Assembly (NCBI GenBank): GCA_046048295.1
Contig: JBJOGJ010000004.1
Coordinates: 1 to 40,906, forward strand
Direction of reading: 5' to 3'
Length of the DNA: 40,906 nucleotides
Origin: CBDCWA01 sp046048295
Lineage (GTDB): Bacteria; Pseudomonadota; Alphaproteobacteria; Rhizobiales; Hyphomicrobiaceae
The number at the start of each line of letters is the position of its first letter. Positions within the stretch are counted from its first letter, which is position 1. Position numbers and translations under genes: made by a program. The notes beneath the pieces are model-generated. The model ran no database searches, was not told where the DNA came from, and saw only the letters and a program-made list of their open reading frames with translations. This document shows, piece by piece, positions 7,068 through 16,094 of the stretch.

Positions 7068-9530
7068 TTAGCTGTCCTTCTTTGGCACCGACGGCACGGT
7101 TCCCGACGGCTTGCCCTTGCCGCCACGATCCTTGGGGCTCGGCAGCGCCGCCTTTCGCGGTGCCGCTTCGATGAGCGCGGTCTCGGGCTCACCTTCGCCC
7201 TCGTCCTCGTCTTCCGATGACTTGCGCTTCTTCTGCATCGACGGAATGAGTTCGAACGCCAGCTTGGCATCCGCCCCCTTGCCTTCGACCGAGACCTTCA
7301 CGAGGCCGCCATGCTCGAGCTTGCCGAACAGCAACTCGTCGGCGAGCGGCTTCTTGATGTACTCCTGGATGACCCGTGCGAGCGGCCGGGCGCCGAACTT
7401 CTCATCGTAGCCCTTCTCGCCGAGCCAATTGGTGGCTTCTTCCGTAAGCTCGATGGTGACTCCGCGATCGGCCAGCTGCGCTTCAAGCTGGAAGACGAAC
7501 TTCTCGACCACCTTGGAGATGATTTCCTGCGGCAGTCCGGCAAACGGGATGACAGCATCGAGACGATTGCGGAACTCGGGGGTGAACAGCTTGTTCACCG
7601 CCTCCTCGTCCTCACCCTCGCGTTTGGTACGCCCGAAGCCCATCGGCGGCTTGGCCATGTCGGCAGCACCCGCGTTGGTGGTCATGATGAGGATGATGTT
7701 GCGGAAGTCGACGGACTTGCCGTTGTGGTCCGTGAGCTTGCCGTGGTCCATCACCTGCAGCAGGATATTGAACAGATCCGGGTGCGCCTTCTCGATCTCG
7801 TCGAGGAGGAGCACGGAGTGCGGATGCTGGTCGACACCGTCGGTCAACAGGCCGCCCTGGTCGAACCCGACGTACCCTGGCGGAGCACCGATGAGCCGTG
7901 ACACGGAGTGTTTCTCCATGTACTCCGACATATCGAAGCGAAGGAGCTCGACGCCCATCAATGCCGCGAGCTGCTTTGCAACCTCGGTCTTGCCGACGCC
8001 GGTCGGACCTGAGAACAGGTAGCAGCCGATCGGTTTCTCCGGCTCCCGCAGCCCCGCCCGTGCGAGCTTGATGGCCGCCGCAAGCGACTCGATCGCCTTG
8101 TCCTGACCGAACACCAATCGCTTCATGTCCTTCTCGAGGCCGGACAGCACCTCGGCATCGGACTTCGTGATGGTCTTTGGCGGGATGCGCGCCATGGTCG
8201 CCACCGTCTCCTCGATCTCGGCGACGGTGATCTTCTTCTTGCGCTTGCCCTCCGGCACCAGCATCTGCGATGCACCGGTCTCGTCGATCACGTCGATCGC
8301 CTTGTCCGGCAGCTTGCGGTCGTTGATGTACTTCGCCGCCAGCTCCACCGCCGCCTTGATCGCATCATTGGTGTACTTGATGCGGTGGAACTCTTCGAAG
8401 TAGGGCTTCAGGCCCTTGAGGATCTCGATCGTATCCTCGACCGTCGGCTCCTTGACGTCGATTTTCTGGAACCGGCGCACCAGCGCACGATCCTTCTCGA
8501 AGTGCTGACGGTACTCCTTGTAGGTGGTCGAGCCGATACACCTGACCGCTCCCGACTGCAGCGCAGGCTTCAGAAGGTTCGAGGCATCCATCGCGCCGCC
8601 GGAAGTCGCGCCAGCACCGATGACGGTATGGATCTCGTCGATGAACAGGATCGAGCCCTCGTAGTTCTCGATCTCCGTCATGACGGCCTTGAGCCGCTCC
8701 TCGAAGTCGCCGCGATAACGGGTGCCGGCGAGCAGCGCCCCCATGTCGAGCGCGAAGATCGTCGCACCGCTGAGCACCTCGGGAACGTCGCCACGCACGA
8801 TCTTGCGCGCCAGACCTTCCGCGATCGCCGTCTTGCCGACGCCGGGATCGCCGACGTACAGCGGATTGTTCTTCTGACGGCGGCACAGCACCTGGATCGT
8901 CCGCTGCACCTCTGGCTCGCGCCCGATGAGCGGATCGATGCGCCCTTCCCGCGCCTTCTTGTTGAGGTTGACGCAGTAGGTATTGAGAGCATCCTGACCG
9001 CGCGGCTTGCCGGCATTCTCGCCACCGCCCTGCTCGTGCCCCTGTTCATCCTCCTCGACGCCGCGCACCGGCCGGGTCTCGCTCATACCCGGGCGCTTGG
9101 CGATGCCATGGCTGATGAACTGAACCGCGTCGAAACGCGTCATCTCCTGCTCCTGCAGGAAGAAGGCCGCATGGCTTTCGCGCTCCGCGAACATCGCGAC
9201 CAGCACGTTGGCGCCGGTCACCTCCTCGCGGCCGGAGGACTGGACATGCACCACCGCACGGTGAATGACACGCTGGAAGCCGGTCGTCGGCTGGGCGTCC
9301 ACCGCGCCCTTGACCTGCAGCGAGGTGAGTTCCTTGTCGAGATAATCGACCAGCCGCTTCTTCAGAGCATCGAGGTCCACGTTGCACGCCCGCATGACGC
9401 CGGAAGCGTCGCGATCATCGATGAGCGACAGCAACAGGTGCTCGAGCGTTGCGAACTCGTGGTTGCGCTCATTGGCGAGCTCGAGGGCTCTGTGAAGCGC
9501 AGCCTCCAGGCTTTGCGAGAATGATGGCAC
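7068..9530 (-). CDS. clpA: ATP-dependent Clp protease ATP-binding subunit ClpA
   Basis: AAA+ unfoldase that feeds substrates, including N-degron proteins brought by ClpS, to ClpP. The GTG start at 9530 has AGGAG five bases upstream and begins with the canonical PSFSQSLEAALHRAL. After the N-domain come Walker A1 GDPGVGKT (227-234) with LFIDEIH, and Walker A2 GPTGVGKT (508-515) with LLLDEIEKAH. The ClpP-docking loop position carries MGF (about 630-632) where E. coli has IGL. At 820 residues it is about 60 longer than E. coli ClpA, owing to a low-complexity charged tail (SSEDEDEGEGEPE and then Lys/Pro/Gly-rich). The clpS stop lies eight bases upstream, so clpS-clpA is one operon. Confidence 0.96.
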   Translation of the reverse strand: MPSFSQSLEAALHRALELANERNHEFATLEHLLLSLIDDRDASGVMRACNVDLDALKKRLVDYLDKELTSLQVKGAVDAQPTTGFQRVIHRAVVHVQSSGREEVTGANVLVAMFAERESHAAFFLQEQEMTRFDAVQFISHGIAKRPGMSETRPVRGVEEDEQGHEQGGGENAGKPRGQDALNTYCVNLNKKAREGRIDPLIGREPEVQRTIQVLCRRQKNNPLYVGDPGVGKTAIAEGLARKIVRGDVPEVLSGATIFALDMGALLAGTRYRGDFEERLKAVMTEIENYEGSILFIDEIHTVIGAGATSGGAMDASNLLKPALQSGAVRCIGSTTYKEYRQHFEKDRALVRRFQKIDVKEPTVEDTIEILKGLKPYFEEFHRIKYTNDAIKAAVELAAKYINDRKLPDKAIDVIDETGASQMLVPEGKRKKKITVAEIEETVATMARIPPKTITKSDAEVLSGLEKDMKRLVFGQDKAIESLAAAIKLARAGLREPEKPIGCYLFSGPTGVGKTEVAKQLAALMGVELLRFDMSEYMEKHSVSRLIGAPPGYVGFDQGGLLTDGVDQHPHSVLLLDEIEKAHPDLFNILLQVMDHGKLTDHNGKSVDFRNIILIMTTNAGAADMAKPPMGFGRTKREGEDEEAVNKLFTPEFRNRLDAVIPFAGLPQEIISKVVEKFVFQLEAQLADRGVTIELTEEATNWLGEKGYDEKFGARPLARVIQEYIKKPLADELLFGKLEHGGLVKVSVEGKGADAKLAFELIPSMQKKRKSSEDEDEGEGEPETALIEAAPRKAALPSPKDRGGKGKPSGTVPSVPKKDS

Positions 9531-9538
9531 TTTGGCTC

Positions 9539-9874
9539 CTACTCTTTCTCCAGTGTGCACTGCAGCGGGTGACCGTGCTGGCGGGCGAAGTCCATGACCT
9601 GAGCCACCTTGGTTTCCGCAACCTCGTACGTGTAGACGCCACACACACCCACACCCTTCTGGTGGACGTGCAGCATTATGCGTTCCGCTTCTTCCCGGCC
9701 CTTTGCGAAATACCTTTCCAAGACGTGTACGACGAACTCCATAGGCGTGTAGTCATCATTCAACAGGAGAACCTTGTACAAATTTGGTCGCTTGGTCTTC
9801 GGACGAGTCTTGGTGACGAGATCGGTACGACCGTCGCCGCCATCCTTCTGATCGTCTTTCCGCTTCCCCGCCAT
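9539..9874 (-). CDS. clpS: ClpS adaptor protein
   Basis: Binds the ClpA N-domain and delivers N-end-rule substrates to ClpAP. The 111-residue product starts at ATG 9874 with a basic, flexible arm (MAGKRKDDQKDGGDGR) followed by the conserved core LYKVLLLNDDYTPMEFVV, where the NDD and Met residues form the N-degron pocket, then the helix VLERYF and the signature HVHQKGVGVCGVYTYEVAE. Upstream in-frame codons to 9994 look unlike any ClpS and are excluded. It is the first gene of the clpS-clpA operon. Confidence 0.95.
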   Translation of the reverse strand: MAGKRKDDQKDGGDGRTDLVTKTRPKTKRPNLYKVLLLNDDYTPMEFVVHVLERYFAKGREEAERIMLHVHQKGVGVCGVYTYEVAETKVAQVMDFARQHGHPLQCTLEKE

Positions 9875-10319
9875 ATTTGATGTTCTCTTGCAACTTTCAC
9901 GAAGCGATGGTGGATACATCGGGGAAGACACGGCCCAGTTCCGGGTCGCCGCCCCGCCAGATAATAAGATAAGCAACATCGCAGTTCCGATCAAACCCCG
10001 CCATGGGGAGAATTGCAGTGGACGCCATCGTGCCGCTCCAACCTGAAGCCGACGGTCCCATGCGGCCGATACGCACGTCGCAGACTATACTCCGGCCTCC
10101 TTAACTTGCCGTTAGCCAAACCAAATTACGCTTCGGCTCCAAAGCCTTGGCACCCGGCCAAAAGATGCCGCAGGACCGCCTCAAAAACGCGATTGTTGCT
10201 GGCCTAGTAACTTTGCGTGGCTGGCGGGCACGGCTCCGCGCCGAGGCTGACAGCCAATGGGTGCCGCGAACGCGATGCTAACCGGAGCCATGATGGGCCG
10301 AGCAGGACGGAGACCAGCG
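9875..10319. other. Divergent intergenic region clpS - D,D-carboxypeptidase
   Basis: This gap of 445 bases holds the candidate clpS promoter near 9966-9994. For the plus-strand gene only an isolated -10-like TATACT near 10089 is visible, with no -35 at the right distance. I see no small gene with a good ribosome site and no structured RNA that I recognise. Confidence 0.4.
9966..9994 (-). promoter_or_regulatory. Candidate promoter of clpS-clpA
   Basis: On the minus strand TTGATC (9994-9989) and TATCTT (9971-9966) stand exactly 17 bp apart; each matches four of six bases of the sigma-70 consensus. Transcription would start near 9960 and leave a leader of about 85 bases before the clpS ATG. Confidence 0.45.
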
Positions 10320-11768
10320 ATGTGGCGCGAGGCCACGATGCGGGCATTGGGGGGGCTGCTGCTCGCCCCTTTAGTCCTGCTGGTCCTCGCCGCCTCGAGC
10401 CCTGCCAGCGAAAAAGCCGCCTCCATCGTGATCGACGCGAACAGCGGCGCGATCCTCCATGCCTCCAACGCAGAAGAGCCTCGCTTTCCAGCCTCGCTGA
10501 CCAAGATGATGACGCTTTATCTGGTATTCGAGGCACTCGAGCGCAAGCAGGCAACTCTCGATACCAGGATTACCTTCTCGGAGCGCGCGAGCGAGGCGCC
10601 ACCGTCCAAGATCGGGCTCGACGAAGGCGAGACAATCACCGTCCGGGATGCGATCCTGGCGCTCATCGTGAAGTCGGCCAACGACGTCGCCGTTGCCGTC
10701 GCAGAACATTTTGCGGGCAGCGAGCGCGCCTTCGCCCGCGCCATGACCGCCAAGGCCCGGGCCCTCGGATTGCGGGACACAACCTTCCAGAATGCCTCCG
10801 GACTTCCGTCGTCCGCCCAGGTCACGACCGCCCGCGACATGGTGAGCCTCGGCCTCCGCCTGCAGGAGGACTTCCCCAGGTACTACCCCCTGTTCGCCAC
10901 CCGCAAGTTCGCCTACCGCGGCAAGCTCTACCGCAACCATAACGGACTGCTGCACCGCTTCGGCGGCACAGAAGGTATCAAGACGGGCTATATCCGAGCC
11001 TCCGGCTTCAACGTCGTCACCTCCTACCGGCGCGGCCGCAAACATCTCATCGGCGCGGTTTTCGGCGCCAGGTCGGCCGGTGCCCGCGACGGTGCCATGC
11101 GCGCACTGCTGAGCAAGGCATTGCTGCGCGCATCGACCGTCAGATCCCGCCGCGCTGGTCCAAAGCTCATCGCCCGGCCAAGGCTCGCCGACCGGCCGAA
11201 GGTTGCCGCTACACCCCGTCCCGCCGAGAGGTCGCCCGGCGCGGAACGGCCGGATACCGCCCCCGGGCGCATTACGATGGTCTCGGTTCGCAGTGTCCCC
11301 GTCGACCCGCCGCCTGCTCCACGCCCTGCCGCCCGCCCAGCGCTGAGAGGCGGCCTGCCACCCGCAGCCCCGACAGCGGCGATGCCGGCCGAATCCTCCC
11401 CCGTGCCCCGCCATTCGGCAGGACTTGGCCGCCGGCCCTCGACGTTGCAGCAACAGGCAATGGCCCTTGCCGGCAACGGCGGCAATCGGATGGCAGTCGG
11501 CGCCGCCCCACGCCAGGCAGATGGCGGATATGAAATCCAGATCGGGGCGTTCCGCTCCCTCGGCGAAGCCCGCAACGCCATCGCCGCCGCGCGCGCCCGC
11601 GCACCCCAGTCGCTCGCAGGCTACGGCGAACGCACCCTCGAGGTCCGCACCGCCAAGGGCACCACGCTCTATCGCTCCCGCTTTGCAGGGTTCGACGCCG
11701 GCGCCGCCACCACGACCTGTCTCGAACTGCGCCGCCGCTCCGTCGACTGCTTCGTCGCCCGGCCCTAG
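10320..11768 (+). CDS. D-alanyl-D-alanine carboxypeptidase (class C PBP) with SPOR domain
   Basis: Removes the terminal D-Ala from peptidoglycan pentapeptides in the periplasm. The ATG at 10320 is preceded by GGAG at a spacing of eight and opens a signal peptide (MRALGGLLLAPLVLLVLAAS). Peptidase S11 motifs are complete: S59xxK62 (SLTK), S119-A-N and K221-T-G. After the catalytic part comes a linker rich in Pro, Ala and Arg (about 270-400), then a C-terminal SPOR domain (about 402-482, GGYEIQIGAF), which binds denuded septal glycan and suggests action at the division site. The 482-residue layout is like alphaproteobacterial DacC/DacA relatives. Its stop codon overlaps that of putA. Confidence 0.92.
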   Translation: MWREATMRALGGLLLAPLVLLVLAASSPASEKAASIVIDANSGAILHASNAEEPRFPASLTKMMTLYLVFEALERKQATLDTRITFSERASEAPPSKIGLDEGETITVRDAILALIVKSANDVAVAVAEHFAGSERAFARAMTAKARALGLRDTTFQNASGLPSSAQVTTARDMVSLGLRLQEDFPRYYPLFATRKFAYRGKLYRNHNGLLHRFGGTEGIKTGYIRASGFNVVTSYRRGRKHLIGAVFGARSAGARDGAMRALLSKALLRASTVRSRRAGPKLIARPRLADRPKVAATPRPAERSPGAERPDTAPGRITMVSVRSVPVDPPPAPRPAARPALRGGLPPAAPTAAMPAESSPVPRHSAGLGRRPSTLQQQAMALAGNGGNRMAVGAAPRQADGGYEIQIGAFRSLGEARNAIAAARARAPQSLAGYGERTLEVRTAKGTTLYRSRFAGFDAGAATTTCLELRRRSVDCFVARP

Positions 11769-14700
11769 CTCCGGCCGGCCATGCCGAGCAACTGCACGTT
11801 CCCGCCCGTTGCAGTGATGTCGGTGGCGCGCACGCGCTCGGTGGCGAACCGGATGACGTAGTTGGGGCCACCAGCCTTCGGTCCGCTACCGGACAATCCC
11901 TCGCCGCCGAACGGCTGCACACCGACCACCGCACCGATCTGGTTGCGGTTGACGTAGATGTTCCCCACCCGCGCATGTTCCGCGACATGATCGGCCACCG
12001 CCGCGACGCGGCTGTGCACGCCAAGCGTCAGGCCGTAGCCCATGCCATTGATCGCCTCGATGACTTCGTCCAGGCGCCCCTGCCCGTAACGGATGACATG
12101 CAGGATCGGGCCGAAAACCTCCCGCTCGAGCTTCGCCACCCCGTCGATCTCGAACACCGCCGGCGAAACGTAGGTGCCGACCCGGCAGTCCGCGGGCACG
12201 GGCGGGTCGACGAGCATTTTCGCCTCCCGGTACATCTTCGCCTTGTAGGCCTCGAGCATATCGAGGGACGCCTCGTCGATCACCGGTCCGACGTCAGTCG
12301 CGTAGCTCAGCGGATCGCCGAGGTCGAGTGCTGTGACGGCGCCGGCAAGCATCTCGAGCGTCTTACCGGCAATCTCCTCCTGTACGAACAGCACGCGGGC
12401 GGCAGAGCATCGCTGTCCGGCACTGTCGAATGCGGAGCGCACACAGTCGCGGACCACCTGCTCGGGCAATGCGCTGCTGTCCGCGATCATGGCGTTGATG
12501 CCGCCGGTTTCGGCAATGAACGGTATGATCGCCGCACGCCGATCCGCCAACGCGCGCTGGATGATCCAGGCCGTCTCATTGGAGCCGGTGAAGGCGATCG
12601 CTTTCACCCTTGGATCGCGAACCAGCGCAGCACCGACGCGACCGTCGCCTGGCAGCAGGTGCAGCACATTCGGTGGAACGCCGGCCTCGTGCAGAAGCCG
12701 GACGGCAAGATAAGCCGTGATCGGCGTTTGCTCGGCCGGCTTGGCGAGAACGCTATTGCCCGCCGCCAGCGCCGCAGCGACCTGGCCTGTGAATATCGCG
12801 ATCGGGAAGTTCCAGGGCGCAATGCAGGCGACCGCGCCCCGCGCCCTGAGCTCGAGTTCGTTCTTTTCTCCGGTCGGCCCCTTGAGCTCGATCGGCCCCT
12901 GGAACAGCCGCCGCGCCTCGACCGCGTAGTAGCGCAGGAAATCCACTGCTTCCCTGAGGTCAGCCTGCGCATTCTCGAGCGTCTTGCCCGCCTCCCGCAC
13001 CATTACCGCCATGAGCCGCGCGCGGTTTCGCTCGAACAAGTCCGCAGCCGCATCCAGTACACGCGCCCGGTAGCTGCCTCCTGCGCGGTCCCACTCGTGG
13101 AAGGAAGTGCAGGCGACGGCGATCGCACGTTCCACCTGCGCATCGTTCGCATCGAGCACCGTGCCGATTCGCTGGCTGAGATCGTGCGGGCAGGCCACAG
13201 CGCGCCGCCCCGCCCCATCGAGCGTTGCATTGCCGTTGACGATCGGGCCAGCCGCAAAGGTGCCCTTGAGAACCTCGCCGATGTCATCGAGCAGTTGCGA
13301 GCGGACGTGCGGCTCGGCAAGCGCCAAGCCGAGGCTGTTGCGCCGCTCGGGCAGATAGATGTCGCCCGGTGGCGGAATGACGGGTTCCCAGGTACCGCTG
13401 CCAAGCTCCTGCTCGGCCCGCCTGACCGGGTCGCGGACGATCTCGTCGATCGGCAGGCGCTCGTCGGCGATGCGGTTCACGAAAGAGGTATTGGCGCCGT
13501 TTTCGAGCAGCCGCCTGACGAGATAGGCGAGTAGGTCCTCGTGCCCGCCGACAGGCGCGTATATCCGGCACGGACGTCCGATCGCGTCATCGCCGTTCAC
13601 CGCCTCGTAGAGTGCATCCCCCATCCCGTAGAGCTTCTGGTACTCGAACTCGCCTCGCCCGGCCGCCACGTGAGCGACAGCCGCGGTCTGCGCGTTGTGT
13701 GTCGCAACTTGCGGGTAGAACGCCTGCGGATCGGACAACAGGAGACGCATGCAGGCGATGTAGGAAACGTCCGTGTGGAGCTTTTGCGTGAACACCGGAT
13801 AGCCCGCGAGCCCGCGCTCCTGCGCCCACTTGATCTCGCTGTCCCAATAAGCGCCCTTGACCAGGCGGACCGGAATGCGCGCGCCCGTCTTCGCGTGCAG
13901 CCGCCTGAGCCACCGCAGGGTCGGAATGGCACGCTTGCCATAGGCCTGCACGGCAATACCGAGACCCGGCCATCCGCGAAGCTCGGGATGCATTGCAACC
14001 GTACCGAAGATCCGCAACGAGATGTCGAGCAGATCCTGCTCCTCCGCGTCGATGGTCAGAACCAGTGCCTGCTCGCGTGCCCGCTTGGCGAGCTCAATGA
14101 TGCGCGGCACCAGTTCGTCGGCCAGCCGAACGGCTTTGCCCGGCTCGTAGCGGGCGTGAATGGCCGACAGTTTTACCGAAATTCCGGGCCTCTCCATCAG
14201 CGCGTCGGGATGCTTCGAGAACAGCGGCCCCGCCGACCGTCCAACCGCATCAATCGCCGACATGTAGCGCTCGAAATAGCGCCTGGCATCGGCCTCGGTC
14301 CAGGCTGCTTCCCCGAGCATGTCGTAGGATATGCGGTACCCCTTGGCTTCCAGCGCCTGCGAGACCTTGAGCGCCTCCTGGATCGTTCGCCCCATGACGA
14401 ACTGGTTGCCGAGCACCCGCATAGCCTGCCTGAGTGCCTGGCGAATGACCGGCTCGCCGGATTTGGCCACCATTCTTCCAAGCAGCGTGCTGATACTCGA
14501 ACCCCGGTCCTTCCCGAGCCGCACGACCTGCCCCGAAAGCATCAGCCCCCACGTCGACGCATTCACGAACAGCGAATCGGAGTGGCCGATGTGCCGGTCC
14601 CACTGCCCGCCGCCGATCTTCTCGGCTATCAGCTTGTCGGCGGTATCGGCGTCGGGAATCCTGAGCAGCGACTCGGCGAGGCACATCAGGATGACGCCCT

Positions 14701-14959
14701 CCTCGCTCGACAGCCCGTACTCCATCATGAAGGCGTCGATGCCCGCCTTGCTCTCCCCGCTGTCGCGCACCGCGCGCACCAGCCGGCGCGCAAGTTCCTC
14801 CATCCGGCGCCGTTCGTCCTCTGTGAAAAGCGCCCGCTCTACCAGCGCGCCGACCAGCTTCTTTTCGTCGAAAAGATGGTACGCACCGACCTCGTCGCGG
14901 TCCGGAAGACCTGCAAACAGCTCGTCACGCACTCCGCCCGGATCAATAGCGTCAGCCAT
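11765..14959 (-). CDS. putA: Bifunctional proline dehydrogenase / delta-1-pyrroline-5-carboxylate dehydrogenase PutA
   Basis: Oxidises proline to glutamate in two steps, with FAD then NAD. The ATG at 14959 has GGAGAG nine bases upstream; an earlier in-frame ATG at 14974 has none. The 1064 residues start directly with the PutA helical arm: there is no ribbon-helix-helix DNA-binding domain, so this PutA is not its own repressor. The PRODH barrel shows ALVLTIDAEEQDLLD and RIPVRLVKGAYWDSEI; the aldehyde dehydrogenase half shows APWNFPIAIFTGQ, FIAETGG and catalytic C851 in DSAGQRCSAAR. Size resembles the shorter rhizobial type. It is divergent from panC over 113 bp. Confidence 0.96.
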   Translation of the reverse strand: MADAIDPGGVRDELFAGLPDRDEVGAYHLFDEKKLVGALVERALFTEDERRRMEELARRLVRAVRDSGESKAGIDAFMMEYGLSSEEGVILMCLAESLLRIPDADTADKLIAEKIGGGQWDRHIGHSDSLFVNASTWGLMLSGQVVRLGKDRGSSISTLLGRMVAKSGEPVIRQALRQAMRVLGNQFVMGRTIQEALKVSQALEAKGYRISYDMLGEAAWTEADARRYFERYMSAIDAVGRSAGPLFSKHPDALMERPGISVKLSAIHARYEPGKAVRLADELVPRIIELAKRAREQALVLTIDAEEQDLLDISLRIFGTVAMHPELRGWPGLGIAVQAYGKRAIPTLRWLRRLHAKTGARIPVRLVKGAYWDSEIKWAQERGLAGYPVFTQKLHTDVSYIACMRLLLSDPQAFYPQVATHNAQTAAVAHVAAGRGEFEYQKLYGMGDALYEAVNGDDAIGRPCRIYAPVGGHEDLLAYLVRRLLENGANTSFVNRIADERLPIDEIVRDPVRRAEQELGSGTWEPVIPPPGDIYLPERRNSLGLALAEPHVRSQLLDDIGEVLKGTFAAGPIVNGNATLDGAGRRAVACPHDLSQRIGTVLDANDAQVERAIAVACTSFHEWDRAGGSYRARVLDAAADLFERNRARLMAVMVREAGKTLENAQADLREAVDFLRYYAVEARRLFQGPIELKGPTGEKNELELRARGAVACIAPWNFPIAIFTGQVAAALAAGNSVLAKPAEQTPITAYLAVRLLHEAGVPPNVLHLLPGDGRVGAALVRDPRVKAIAFTGSNETAWIIQRALADRRAAIIPFIAETGGINAMIADSSALPEQVVRDCVRSAFDSAGQRCSAARVLFVQEEIAGKTLEMLAGAVTALDLGDPLSYATDVGPVIDEASLDMLEAYKAKMYREAKMLVDPPVPADCRVGTYVSPAVFEIDGVAKLEREVFGPILHVIRYGQGRLDEVIEAINGMGYGLTLGVHSRVAAVADHVAEHARVGNIYVNRNQIGAVVGVQPFGGEGLSGSGPKAGGPNYVIRFATERVRATDITATGGNVQLLGMAGRS

Positions 14960-15030
14960 TGCAATGCTCTCCATAGACCAATGGAATCGACAACGATCCT
15001 ATCAGACTGTAGCACCTGGGAGCGATGCCG

Positions 15031-15042
15031 CTTGCCGGCAAG
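15031..15042. promoter_or_regulatory. Perfect 12-bp palindrome between putA and panC
   Basis: CTTGCCGGCAAG is fully self-complementary and sits in the 113-bp divergent gap, about 70 bp upstream of putA and 30 bp upstream of panC. It could be an operator for a proline-responsive regulator, which this PutA itself cannot be, but no regulator gene is adjacent. Confidence 0.3.
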
Positions 15043-15072
15043 ATCCCCATACATCTGCAAAAGCAATGACCA

Positions 15073-15921
15073 ATGCCAGCTTCGCCTCCCACCACCATCA
15101 CCGAACTCGGCGCGCTGCGCCGCGCCCTGTCCGCCTTTCGCGATGCCGGCCAGGCGGTGGCCCTGGTCCCGACGATGGGCGCGCTCCACGACGGGCATCT
15201 CGAGCTCGTGCATCTGGCGCGCACGAAAGCGGATTGCGTCGTAACTTCCATTTTCGTCAATCCTGCGCAGTTCGCCCCACACGAGGATTTCGACCGCTAT
15301 CCGCGCGACCTTGAAGGCGACGTCGCCCGCCTTTCGGTTGCCGGCTGCAGCCTCGTTTGGGCGCCGGACCGAGCGGCGATGTATCCCGAGGGTTTTGCGA
15401 CACACGTCGTACCAGCGGGCGCCGCCGAAGGGCTCGAAGGCGCCTTCCGGCCGAACTTCTTCACAGGTGTCGCAACCGTCTGCCTGAAGCTGTTCAATCA
15501 GGTCCGGCCCGATTTCGCGATCTTCGGAGAAAAGGACTATCAGCAGTTGTCGGTCATCCGGCAGATCGTTCGCGACCTCGATCTCGCCGTCGAAATCGTC
15601 GCGGCCCCCATTGTGCGGGAACCGGACGGGCTCGCGATGTCCAGCCGCAACCGCTACCTGAGCCCCGCCGAAAGGTCCGTCGCGCCGGCGATGCATAAGA
15701 CGATACTGCAGGCGGCGAAGGACTGGCGCAGTGATGGCGCCGACCACGGGAGGATCGAGGCCGACAGCGCGAAGGCGCTGCTCGCGGCCGGCTACGAAAA
15801 GGTCGACTATGTCGCGATCAGGGATGCGACGACACTCGGCCTACCGGGAGACGGCCCCTCCCGCGTACTTGCAGCCGCCTGGCTCGGCAAGACGCGCCTC
15901 ATCGACAATGTCGCTGCCTGA
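15073..15921 (+). CDS. panC: Pantothenate synthetase PanC
   Basis: Joins pantoate and beta-alanine with ATP to give pantothenate, the coenzyme A precursor. The 282 residues carry the HIGH-class nucleotidyltransferase signature PTMGALHDGH (33-42), then SIFVNPAQF, the pantoate segment HEDFDRYPRDLEGD, FFTGVATVCLKLFNQV, FGEKDYQQL and the KMSKS-like MSSRNRYLSPAER. All expected motifs are present. No strong ribosome site is visible before the ATG. panB is not in the window. The gene is divergent from putA and points toward parE. Confidence 0.95.
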   Translation: MPASPPTTITELGALRRALSAFRDAGQAVALVPTMGALHDGHLELVHLARTKADCVVTSIFVNPAQFAPHEDFDRYPRDLEGDVARLSVAGCSLVWAPDRAAMYPEGFATHVVPAGAAEGLEGAFRPNFFTGVATVCLKLFNQVRPDFAIFGEKDYQQLSVIRQIVRDLDLAVEIVAAPIVREPDGLAMSSRNRYLSPAERSVAPAMHKTILQAAKDWRSDGADHGRIEADSAKALLAAGYEKVDYVAIRDATTLGLPGDGPSRVLAAAWLGKTRLIDNVAA

Positions 15922-15944
15922 ACCCCGCGGACTCGGCGCAAACT

Positions 15945-15977
15945 TGTGACACGCAGGCAACGGTGCCGGCTGTCACA
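15945..15977. repeat. Short inverted repeat between panC and parE
   Basis: TGTGACA (15945-15951) and TGTCACA (15971-15977) are exact inverted copies 19 bases apart; an inner GGCA/TGCC pair could extend the hairpin. There is no T-run, so it is not a typical terminator. Confidence 0.35.
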
Positions 15978-16094
15978 CTTGCCAACCGCTGGCCGATGAG
16001 GCATCTGGACCGTGCAGAGTGCGCGTAAGATTCGTGGGAAATCAGCTCCCGCGGCCTGTTCCGGGTGGAGGTCCAACACCCCAGAGGCAAGCGC

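Noticed and set aside
10013..10207. 64-codon plus-strand frame in the clpS - carboxypeptidase gap
   Set aside because: Composition is random-looking and there is no ribosome site.
11975..15244. Long plus-strand open frames of 519 and 567 codons opposite putA
   Set aside because: They are antisense shadows of a highly conserved gene with strong GC bias at third positions; their translations are Arg/His/Leu-rich and resemble no family.
15945..15977. TGTGACA / TGTCACA as a CRP/FNR-type operator
   Set aside because: CRP-type sites have about six bases between half-sites; here there are 19, so only a generic inverted repeat can be claimed.
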